From Bacteroidales bacterium UBA2295 (GTDB lineage Bacteria; Bacteroidota; Bacteroidia; Bacteroidales; Tenuifilaceae): DNA of 11,244 nucleotides. Location: assembly GCA_002345825.1 (NCBI GenBank), contig DDWD01000162.1:1-11244 (forward strand), in the 5' to 3' direction. Position 1 is the stretch's first letter. Each line of letters opens with the position of its first letter. The notes beneath the pieces are model-generated. The model was given only the letters and a program-made list of their open reading frames with translations, had not been told where the DNA came from and ran no database searches. Shown here one piece after another: positions 1-6,635 of this stretch. The position numbers were made by a program, and so were the translations under genes.

Positions 1-383
1 CTAGTAATAAGATAATGGTGCTGCTAGATGGCGACAACGGAATTACCATCGATAGGTGCGTAAAGGTTAGCCGGGCTATTGAGCAGAGTTTCGATAGGGA
101 AGAGGAAGATTTTGAGCTGGAGGTGGCATCGGCTGGCTTGTCCGAATCGCTCAAGCTACCTAGGCAATACAAAAAAAATGTGGGCCGAAGCCTAGAGGTA
201 GTAAAAGCCGATGGTCAAAAAATCAAAGGTTTACTCCTCAGCGCCAACCAAGAGGCATTTGTTTTAGAGGTTGAGAGCATGGTGAAACCGGAGGGGAAAA
301 AGCGCAAGGAGAAAGTGATTGATCAGTTCGAGATTCCCTACACCGATGTGAAAAGTGCCATTGTAGTGATTTCGTTTCGTTAA
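1..383 (+). CDS. rimP: Ribosome maturation factor RimP (5'-truncated by window edge)
   Basis: RimP binds the 30S subunit during assembly and is needed for its late maturation. The frame is already open at base 3 (codons for S-N-K-I precede the Met at 15), so that Met is internal and the first ~30 residues lie outside the window. What remains shows the end of the N-terminal alpha/beta domain, with the family signature L-L-D-G-D-N-G-I-T-I-D followed by D-F-E-L-E-V-A-S-A-G-L. The SH3-like C-terminal domain then begins at K-L-P-R-Q-Y and ends at a TAA at 381-383. The gene lies 24 bp upstream of nusA, the classical rimP-nusA-infB order, which supports the assignment independently of the protein motifs. 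No oddities are seen in the visible part. The identification is firm; only the true start is unknown. Confidence 0.95.
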   Translation, partial: SNKIMVLLDGDNGITIDRCVKVSRAIEQSFDREEEDFELEVASAGLSESLKLPRQYKKNVGRSLEVVKADGQKIKGLLLSANQEAFVLEVESMVKPEGKKRKEKVIDQFEIPYTDVKSAIVVISFR

Positions 384-407
384 GATATTTTAAATACTAA
401 TAAGCAA

Positions 408-1646
408 ATGAGTACTATTAATTTAACCGACACCTTTGCAGAGTTTAAGGAGCTTAAAAGCATCGACCGGCCCACTATGATGAGCGTGCTGGAGGATGTG
501 TTCCGCAATATGATCATTAAGATGTATGGCTCCGACGACAACTACGACATCATTATCAATATCGATAAGGGTGACTTCGAGATTTGGAGAAACCGCGAAG
601 TGGTTGAGGATGGTGAAGTTGAAGACCCAAATAGGCAGATTGCCCTTACCGAAGCCAAAAAGATTGAGGAGGACTATGAGGTTGGTGAAGAGGTGACTGA
701 CGAGGTGAAGCTAGCCGATTTTGGCCGCCGCGCCATTCTTGCCCTAAGGCAAAATCTTACAGCCCGTATTCTCGAACTCGAAAAGAATAACCTGTACTCC
801 AAGTATAAAGATAGAATCGGTGAGATTATCACCGGTGAGGTATATCAGGTATGGAAAAAGGAAATACTTGTGCTCGACGACGAGAGCAACGAGTTAATTA
901 TGCCCAAAACCGAGCAAATACCATCCGATTTTTTCCGTAAGGGCGACACCATCAGGGCGGTTGTTGTGCGCGTTGAGATGCGAAACAATTCGCCAATCAT
1001 TGTATTGTCACGTACATCTCCCGTATTCCTTGAGCGTCTTTTCGAGCTGGAGGTGCCCGAAATCTTCGATGGGCTTATTACCATCAAAAAGATTGTTCGC
1101 ATCCCTGGCGATCGAGCCAAAGTGGCTGTTGAATCCTACGACGAAAGGGTAGATCCTGTTGGTGCCTGCGTGGGAATGAAGGGTAGCCGAATTCACGGCA
1201 TCGTGCGTGAACTTCGCAACGAGAATATCGACGTGATAAACTTCACCAACAATATTCAGCTATACATCACCAGAGCGCTTAGCCCTGCCAAAATCAATTC
1301 CATTCGAATTGACGAGAAGAACAAACGTGCCGAGGTTTTCCTTCAGCCCGAAGAGGTATCATTAGCCATTGGTAAGGGTGGTTTCAACATTAAGCTGGCA
1401 GGCCAGCTTACTGGATACGAGATTGATGTGTTCCGCGAGGCCGATGTGCAGGACGAGGAGGATGTTAACCTCGATGAGTTTACCGATGAGATTGATGGCT
1501 GGATTATAGATGTACTAAAAGGTATTGGATGCGACACCGCCAAGAGCGTGCTTGAGATACCTTACCTAGAGCTTGTTAGAAGAACCGATTTAGAGGAAGA
1601 AACAGTTAAAGAAGTAATTAGAATTTTAGAATCAGAATTTGAATAG
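408..1646 (+). CDS. nusA: Transcription termination/antitermination protein NusA
   Basis: NusA binds RNA polymerase and nascent RNA and modulates pausing, termination and antitermination. The 412-residue product has the expected order: an N-terminal RNAP-binding domain (about 1-130), an S1 domain (about 136-202, beginning G-E-I-I-T-G-E-V), KH1 with its GxxG loop G-M-K-G at 256-259, and KH2 with G-K-G-G at 322-325. It ends with a short acidic helical tail (about 350-412) that contains a single helix-hairpin-like segment. The two long acidic repeats of the E. coli protein are absent, which fits the short NusA of Bacteroidota. The ATG at 408 gives a complete N-terminus. It follows rimP by 24 bp with no Shine-Dalgarno, so transcription is probably shared with rimP. 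Its last codons overlap the -33 element of a candidate infB promoter. Confidence 0.97.
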   Translation: MSTINLTDTFAEFKELKSIDRPTMMSVLEDVFRNMIIKMYGSDDNYDIIINIDKGDFEIWRNREVVEDGEVEDPNRQIALTEAKKIEEDYEVGEEVTDEVKLADFGRRAILALRQNLTARILELEKNNLYSKYKDRIGEIITGEVYQVWKKEILVLDDESNELIMPKTEQIPSDFFRKGDTIRAVVVRVEMRNNSPIIVLSRTSPVFLERLFELEVPEIFDGLITIKKIVRIPGDRAKVAVESYDERVDPVGACVGMKGSRIHGIVRELRNENIDVINFTNNIQLYITRALSPAKINSIRIDEKNKRAEVFLQPEEVSLAIGKGGFNIKLAGQLTGYEIDVFREADVQDEEDVNLDEFTDEIDGWIIDVLKGIGCDTAKSVLEIPYLELVRRTDLEEETVKEVIRILESEFE

Positions 1647-1668
1647 TACAGGCTTTAGCTTAGATTTG
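1639..1668 (+). promoter_or_regulatory. Candidate Bacteroidota promoter for infB inside the nusA-infB junction
   Basis: A TTG at 1639-1641 (inside the last codons of nusA) is followed after exactly 19 bp by TAGATTTG at 1661-1668. This matches the published Bacteroides sigma-ABfr consensus, TTG at -33 and TAnnTTTG at -7, including the spacing. The predicted transcription start is near 1675, leaving a leader of about 25 nt before the infB ATG at 1700. Seen directly: both boxes and the spacing. Inferred: that it is used. Confidence 0.6.
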
Positions 1669-1699
1669 CAACAATTTTCAAAACCTGGATTAACATAAT

Positions 1700-4648
1700 A
1701 TGACAAACGCCGAGAAAGCAATAAGATTAAGTAAATTGGCAAGAGAGTTTAACGTTGGTATTTCTACTCTGGTGGATTTTCTGAACAAAAAGGGTCACAA
1801 GATAGAGAGTAACCCCAATACCAAGGTAGATGCCAGCCTGTACCAAGTACTTGCCAAAGAGTTTGGCGCCGAGATTAACCTCAAGAAGGAATCGCAAAAG
1901 GTTAGTCTGCAAAATCTTCGCGAGAAGAAAGAATCAGTTTCCATCGAGGATGTGGATGATGCTGTATCCGATGAGGAAGATAGCGATGCAGGTGATGATG
2001 AGGTGATTGTCAAGAATGTTGCTCCAGAAAAGGAAACCTACAAAACTGAAAAACCTCAAATCCAGCTTAAGGTTAAGGGTAAGATAGACCTAGATGCTGA
2101 AAAGAAAGAGGAAAAGCCTGCCCCCAAGGAGGAGAAGCCCATTGAAAAGCCAGTGCCCAAAGATAAACCAAAAGAGCCAGAGATAGAGCATATTGAGACA
2201 GAGACGCAGCGCATTGAACAGCCCAAAGTTGTGGGCAAGGTTAATGTCGATGAGATAAACCAGCGTAGGCCTATAAAAAAAGTTAAAAGAACCGAAGAAC
2301 CAAAAGTTGAAAAGGCTGCCCCCAAGGAGGAGCCCAAACCGACAAAAGCCAAAAAGCCCGATACTGACGAGGCCAAAAGCAAAGCACCGGTTGCAAAACC
2401 TGCTCAAAAACCGGCAGAACCTAAGGCTGAAGAAAAGGTTAAGACTGAAGATGTGCTTTACCGTTCAGAGGTAGAAAAACTATCTGGTCCTACTGTTGTT
2501 GGCAAGATAGACTTGGCCAACATGGAGCCCAAGAAGAAACAAGCTAGCCCAGGGAATGCTGCTGCCGACGAAAAAGCAAAAGCCAAGAAAAAACGCCGGA
2601 AAAGAATTCGGAAGGATAACCAAAAGGTTGCTGTTGGACCCGACAATAAAGGTACCGGAGCAACTCCCCATAAGCCCAACCAAGCATCCACTGGATCTGG
2701 GCCCAACATCAAGAAAAAGAAGAAGAAACAACTTCGTCAGGAGGTTAGCGAGGAAGATGTTCAAAAGCAAATTAAGGAAACCTTGGCTCGCCTTACAAGC
2801 AAGGGAGCAAAATCAAAGGGATCAAAATATAGGCGCGAGAAGCGCGATATGGTAAGTGCACGCCAGCAGGAGGAACTCGAAAGGGAGATGAAGGAAAAGA
2901 GCATTCTCAAGGTAACCGAGTTTGTTTCGGCTAACGAGCTGGCCAACATGATAAATGTATCACCTACTGAGGTAATAGAGGTTTGCATGAACCTCGGCCT
3001 TATGGTATCGATTAACCAAAGGCTCGATGCAGAAACTATGGCTCTTGTTGCCGATGAGTTTGGCTATGAGGTAGAGTTTGTTAGCATCGATCTGCAGGAA
3101 GCAATAGGTAACGAGGAGGACAAACCAGAGGATCTGAAGCCTCGCGCTCCGATTGTTACCGTGATGGGGCACGTAGACCACGGAAAAACTTCGTTGCTCG
3201 ACTTTATTCGTAATGCCAATGTAATTGCCGGAGAGGCAGGCGGAATTACACAGCACATTGGCGCATACGCAGTTGAAGTGGCTGAAGGCAAACAGATTAC
3301 CTTCCTTGATACTCCCGGACACGAAGCCTTTACCGCAATGCGTGCTAGGGGTGCTAAAATCACCGATGTCGCTATTATTGTAGTATCTGCCGATGACAAT
3401 GTGATGCCACAAACTGTTGAGGCTATTAATCACGCCAGCGCTGCAGGTGTTCCCATTGTATTTGCCATTAATAAAATAGATAGACCCAACGCTAATCCTG
3501 AGAAGATCAAAGAATCGCTGGCCAATATGAACTACCTGGTTGAGGAGTGGGGTGGTAAGTATCAAAGTCAGGACATCTCAGCTAAGGAGGGCTTGAATAT
3601 CGATAAACTTTTAGATAAAGTCCTCCTTGAAGCCGAAATGCTTGATCTTAGTGCTAATCCAAACAAGAAGGCCGTTGGTACTATCATCGAATCGTCGCTA
3701 GATAAGGGTAGAGGATATACCGCTACCGTTTTGGTTCAGGCTGGAACGCTACATCAGGGCGATATAATGATTGCCGGTACTCATTTTGGACACGTTAAGG
3801 CTATGTTCAACGAAAGGGGTAAGCGCATTACCGAAGCTGGTCCATCAACACCAGTTCAGGTTATTGGTCTCGATGGTGCACCTTTAGCGGGAGACTACTT
3901 TAATATAATGGATACCGACAAGGAGGCCAAGGATATTGCCAACAAGCGCGAGCAGTTACAGCGTATGCAGGGGCTTAGAGCTCAAAAACATATTACTCTC
4001 GATGAGATTGGACGACGAATTGCCATTGGAAACTTCCAAGAGCTGAATATAGTGCTTAAGGGCGACGTGGATGGCTCCATAGAGGCTCTATCCGATTCGC
4101 TAATTAAGCAATCTACAGAGCAAATACAGGTTAACGTAATCCATAAGGCTGTTGGCCAAATCTCCGAGTCCGATATTCTTTTGGCTGCCGCATCAAATGC
4201 CATTGTAATCGGATTCCAAGTGCGGCCTTCAATGGGTGCCCGCCGATTGGCAGAGAAGGAGGAGATTGACATCCGGATGTATTCCATCATTTACGACGCC
4301 ATCAACGAGGTTAAGGCTGCCATGGAGGGTATGCTTTCGCCAGAGATCAAGGAGGAAATTCTTGGAACAGCCGAGGTGCTTGATACCTTTAAGATCACCA
4401 AGGTTGGAACGGTTGCCGGATGTATTGTTCGTGAGGGTAAAATACTCCGTAATGCCAAATGTCGATTGATTCGCGACGGTATTGTGGTTTATACAGGCGA
4501 TCTGGGTTCACTCAAGCGTTTCAAGGACGATGCCAAGGAGGTAAACCACGGTTTCGAATGTGGTCTGAATATAAATAACTTTAACGATATTAAAGTGGGC
4601 GATAACATTGAGTCGTTCCAAGAGGTTGAGGTTAAGCGGAAACTTTAG
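1700..4648 (+). CDS. infB: Translation initiation factor IF-2
   Basis: IF-2 is the GTPase that brings fMet-tRNA to the 30S subunit and promotes subunit joining. The 982-residue product has an IF2_N helical module at about 5-55 and then a long low-complexity linker rich in Lys, Glu and Pro (about 60-395). A second IF2_N-like module occupies about 401-462. The G domain shows G1 G-H-V-D-H-G-K-T at 490-497, G2 G-G-I-T-Q-H-I-G at 514-521, G3 D-T-P-G-H at 537-541, G4 N-K-I-D at 591-594 and G5 S-A-K-E-G at 627-631. Domain II, the IF-2 core domain III and the C-terminal tRNA-binding barrel follow. All catalytic motifs, including the G3 histidine, are intact. The linker carries three copies of a short G-K-[IV]-[DN]-[LV] motif (from residues 127, 179 and 268). 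It sits 53 bp after nusA with a candidate promoter of its own and is followed by an intrinsic terminator. Start ATG 1700 is chosen because IF2_N begins immediately after it. Confidence 0.98.
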   Translation: MTNAEKAIRLSKLAREFNVGISTLVDFLNKKGHKIESNPNTKVDASLYQVLAKEFGAEINLKKESQKVSLQNLREKKESVSIEDVDDAVSDEEDSDAGDDEVIVKNVAPEKETYKTEKPQIQLKVKGKIDLDAEKKEEKPAPKEEKPIEKPVPKDKPKEPEIEHIETETQRIEQPKVVGKVNVDEINQRRPIKKVKRTEEPKVEKAAPKEEPKPTKAKKPDTDEAKSKAPVAKPAQKPAEPKAEEKVKTEDVLYRSEVEKLSGPTVVGKIDLANMEPKKKQASPGNAAADEKAKAKKKRRKRIRKDNQKVAVGPDNKGTGATPHKPNQASTGSGPNIKKKKKKQLRQEVSEEDVQKQIKETLARLTSKGAKSKGSKYRREKRDMVSARQQEELEREMKEKSILKVTEFVSANELANMINVSPTEVIEVCMNLGLMVSINQRLDAETMALVADEFGYEVEFVSIDLQEAIGNEEDKPEDLKPRAPIVTVMGHVDHGKTSLLDFIRNANVIAGEAGGITQHIGAYAVEVAEGKQITFLDTPGHEAFTAMRARGAKITDVAIIVVSADDNVMPQTVEAINHASAAGVPIVFAINKIDRPNANPEKIKESLANMNYLVEEWGGKYQSQDISAKEGLNIDKLLDKVLLEAEMLDLSANPNKKAVGTIIESSLDKGRGYTATVLVQAGTLHQGDIMIAGTHFGHVKAMFNERGKRITEAGPSTPVQVIGLDGAPLAGDYFNIMDTDKEAKDIANKREQLQRMQGLRAQKHITLDEIGRRIAIGNFQELNIVLKGDVDGSIEALSDSLIKQSTEQIQVNVIHKAVGQISESDILLAAASNAIVIGFQVRPSMGARRLAEKEEIDIRMYSIIYDAINEVKAAMEGMLSPEIKEEILGTAEVLDTFKITKVGTVAGCIVREGKILRNAKCRLIRDGIVVYTGDLGSLKRFKDDAKEVNHGFECGLNINNFNDIKVGDNIESFQEVEVKRKL

Positions 4649-4667
4649 CCCAACCCAAAAAGATAGC

Positions 4668-4694
4668 AAAGGAGGGCAAAGCCCTCCTTTTTTT
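4668..4694 (+). terminator. Rho-independent terminator of the rimP-nusA-infB operon
   Basis: A perfect 10-bp stem (AAAGGAGGGC at 4668-4677, GCCCTCCTTT at 4681-4690) closes an AAA loop, and the T-run continues to 4694. It begins 20 bp after the infB stop. It is a textbook intrinsic terminator on the plus strand, so lepA should need its own promoter. Confidence 0.92.
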
Positions 4695-4742
4695 GTGCAC
4701 CGCGTTTTATTACAATCTATTCACAAATTCCTCAATTTTAAA

Positions 4743-4750
4743 TATCTTTG
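4743..4750 (+). promoter_or_regulatory. TAnnTTTG -7 box upstream of lepA
   Basis: TATCTTTG at 4743-4750 matches the Bacteroidota -7 consensus TAnnTTTG exactly. It lies just after the infB terminator and just before lepA, where a promoter is needed. No TTG is present at the expected -33 position (about 4721), so only half of the consensus is seen. The predicted start of the transcript (about 4756-4758) falls immediately before the first in-frame ATG at 4759 and about 13 nt before the preferred ATG at 4771. Confidence 0.55.
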
Positions 4751-4770
4751 CGCACCAAATGGCGAACAAC

Positions 4771-6558
4771 ATGAACAACATCAGGAACTTTTGCATCATC
4801 GCTCACATTGACCACGGTAAGAGTACTCTAGCCGATAGGTTACTCGAATTTACCCATACGCTTACCGATAAGGAGACGCAGGAGCAGGTGCTCGATAGTA
4901 TGGACCTGGAGCGGGAGAAGGGCATAACCATCAAGAGCCACGCCATTCAAATGGACTACGAGGAGGATGGGCAGAAATATCAGCTTAATCTGATAGATAC
5001 CCCCGGGCACGTCGATTTTTCGTACGAAGTATCTCGTGCCATAGCCTCATGCGAGGGAGCATTGCTTATTGTTGATGCAACCCAGGGTATTCAGGCGCAA
5101 ACCATTTCCAACCTATATCTGGCCATTGGGCATGATCTGGAGATCATTCCCGTGGTAAACAAGATTGATATGGACGCCGCCATGGTTGACGATGTGAAAG
5201 ATCAGATAGTGGAGCTCATTGGCTGCGACAGGGATGATATTATTGCTACAAGTGCAAAAACGGGAGAGGGGGTAGAGGAGGTGCTTAAAGCCATTATAAG
5301 CCGTGTACCTGCGCCCCAGGGCGATCCTGACGCTCCGCTGCAAGCGCTTATCTTCGATTCTGTATTCAACCCATTTAGGGGGATTATTGCCTATTTCAAG
5401 GTGTTTAACGGAACTATACGCAAGGGCCAAAGGGTGAAGTTCTTCAACACAAATCAGCAATACGATGCTGATGAGGTTGGTATTTTACGCTTAAAAATGT
5501 TGCCTAGAGATTCTATTGGTGCAGGTGATGTGGGCTATATTATATCTGGGATCAAAAACTCATCGGAGGTGAAAGTGGGTGATACCATTACCCATGTTGA
5601 TAAGCCATGTAGCAAGGGTATTGCTGGTTTCGAAGATGTTAAACCTATGGTATTTGCCGGCTTGTATCCTGTCGAAGCCGACGATTATGAGGATCTGCGG
5701 GCATCGCTTGATAAGCTGAAACTTAACGACGCTTCCCTTACATACGAACCGGAAAGTTCACTGGCCTTAGGTTTTGGATTTAGGTGTGGATTTTTAGGTC
5801 TACTCCATATGGAGATAGTGCAGGAGAGACTTTACCGAGAGTTCGATATGGATGTGATTACCACCGTTCCCAACGTATCGTACAATGTATACACCACCAA
5901 GGGCGAAACCATTGAGATTCATAACCCCAGCGGACTCCCTGCTCCAAATCTGATCGATCGGATTGAGGAGCCTACCATTAAGGCCCAGATCATAACCAAT
6001 AGCGAATCGTTGGGGGCAGTAATGAAGCTGTGTATAGATAAGCGCGGGGAGCTGAAAAACCAAGTATTCCTAACTACCGATAGGATTGAACTAACCTTTA
6101 TAATGCCACTTTCGGAGATCGTATTCGACTTTTACGACAAGCTTAAGTCGCTTTCAAGGGGCTATGCCTCACTCGATTACCATATGGAGGGGTACCAAAT
6201 GGCTAGCCTGGTAAGGCTCGATGTTTTGCTCAACGGTGAAATGGTTGATGCCCTATCTACTCTAATTCATCGAGATTATGCCTACCCATTTGGCCGTAGA
6301 ATGTGCGAGAAGCTTAAGGAACTTATCCCGCGCCAACAGTTCGATATTGCCGTACAGGCAGCCATCGGGACTAAGGTTATTGCACGTGAAACCATCAAAG
6401 CGCTCCGCAAGGATGTTACTGCCAAGTGTTATGGAGGCGATATCTCACGAAAGCGAAAGCTGCTTGAGAAGCAGAAAAAAGGGAAGAAACGTATGCGCCA
6501 GGTTGGTAATGTTGAGGTTCCCCAGCAAGCATTCTTGGCCGTGCTAAAGATGGACTAG
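4771..6558 (+). CDS. lepA: Elongation factor 4 (back-translocating GTPase LepA)
   Basis: LepA/EF4 is a ribosome-binding GTPase related to EF-G that remobilises stalled or mistranslocated ribosomes and affects initiation and 30S biogenesis. Counting from ATG 4771 (595 residues, the usual family length), G1 A-H-I-D-H-G-K-S-T is at 11-19, G3 D-T-P-G-H-V-D-F begins at 76, and G4 N-K-I-D is at 130-133. The EF-G-like domains II, III and V follow. The LepA-specific basic C-terminus is present near the end (K-C-Y-G-G-D-I-S-R-K-R-K). An in-frame ATG at 4759 would add M-A-N-N; I prefer 4771 because homologues begin with M-x-x-I-R-N-F and because it leaves a short leader. A longer reading from 4693 overlaps the infB terminator and the promoter box and is not credible. 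The gene stands alone between a terminator and a hairpin. All catalytic residues are present. Confidence 0.96.
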   Translation: MNNIRNFCIIAHIDHGKSTLADRLLEFTHTLTDKETQEQVLDSMDLEREKGITIKSHAIQMDYEEDGQKYQLNLIDTPGHVDFSYEVSRAIASCEGALLIVDATQGIQAQTISNLYLAIGHDLEIIPVVNKIDMDAAMVDDVKDQIVELIGCDRDDIIATSAKTGEGVEEVLKAIISRVPAPQGDPDAPLQALIFDSVFNPFRGIIAYFKVFNGTIRKGQRVKFFNTNQQYDADEVGILRLKMLPRDSIGAGDVGYIISGIKNSSEVKVGDTITHVDKPCSKGIAGFEDVKPMVFAGLYPVEADDYEDLRASLDKLKLNDASLTYEPESSLALGFGFRCGFLGLLHMEIVQERLYREFDMDVITTVPNVSYNVYTTKGETIEIHNPSGLPAPNLIDRIEEPTIKAQIITNSESLGAVMKLCIDKRGELKNQVFLTTDRIELTFIMPLSEIVFDFYDKLKSLSRGYASLDYHMEGYQMASLVRLDVLLNGEMVDALSTLIHRDYAYPFGRRMCEKLKELIPRQQFDIAVQAAIGTKVIARETIKALRKDVTAKCYGGDISRKRKLLEKQKKGKKRMRQVGNVEVPQQAFLAVLKMD

Positions 6559-6580
6559 GTTCGATTAGTTCTCAATATAC

Positions 6581-6613
6581 TGAAGGGGCTTGGAATTTAT
6601 CCAAGCCCCTTCA
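6581..6613. terminator. Perfect 13-bp hairpin between convergent lepA and the GH16-like gene
   Basis: The arms are TGAAGGGGCTTGG at 6581-6593 and CCAAGCCCCTTCA at 6601-6613, with a 7-nt AT-rich loop. It starts 22 bp after the lepA stop and ends 22 bp from the stop of the minus-strand gene. This symmetrical position is typical of a shared bidirectional terminator. Neither flank has a clear T-run, so it may act as a weak intrinsic terminator or as a 3'-end-protecting hairpin. Confidence 0.7.
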
Positions 6614-6635
6614 CGTTATAATGATATTATACTTG

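Noticed and set aside
2056..2770. Several overlapping minus-strand open frames opposite the infB linker
   Set aside because: They arise from the Lys/Glu/Pro-rich codon composition of infB. The translated strings are low-complexity Ser/Leu/Phe with no domain, promoter or spacing logic.
2960..3565. A 201-residue minus-strand open frame opposite the IF2 G domain
   Set aside because: It lies entirely within the highly conserved GTPase coding region, and its protein has no recognisable domain; it is a shadow frame.
4693..4770. N-terminal extension of lepA from the ATG at 4693
   Set aside because: It would begin inside the infB terminator T-run and run through the TAnnTTTG box. Homologues start at the M-x-x-I-R-N-F position.
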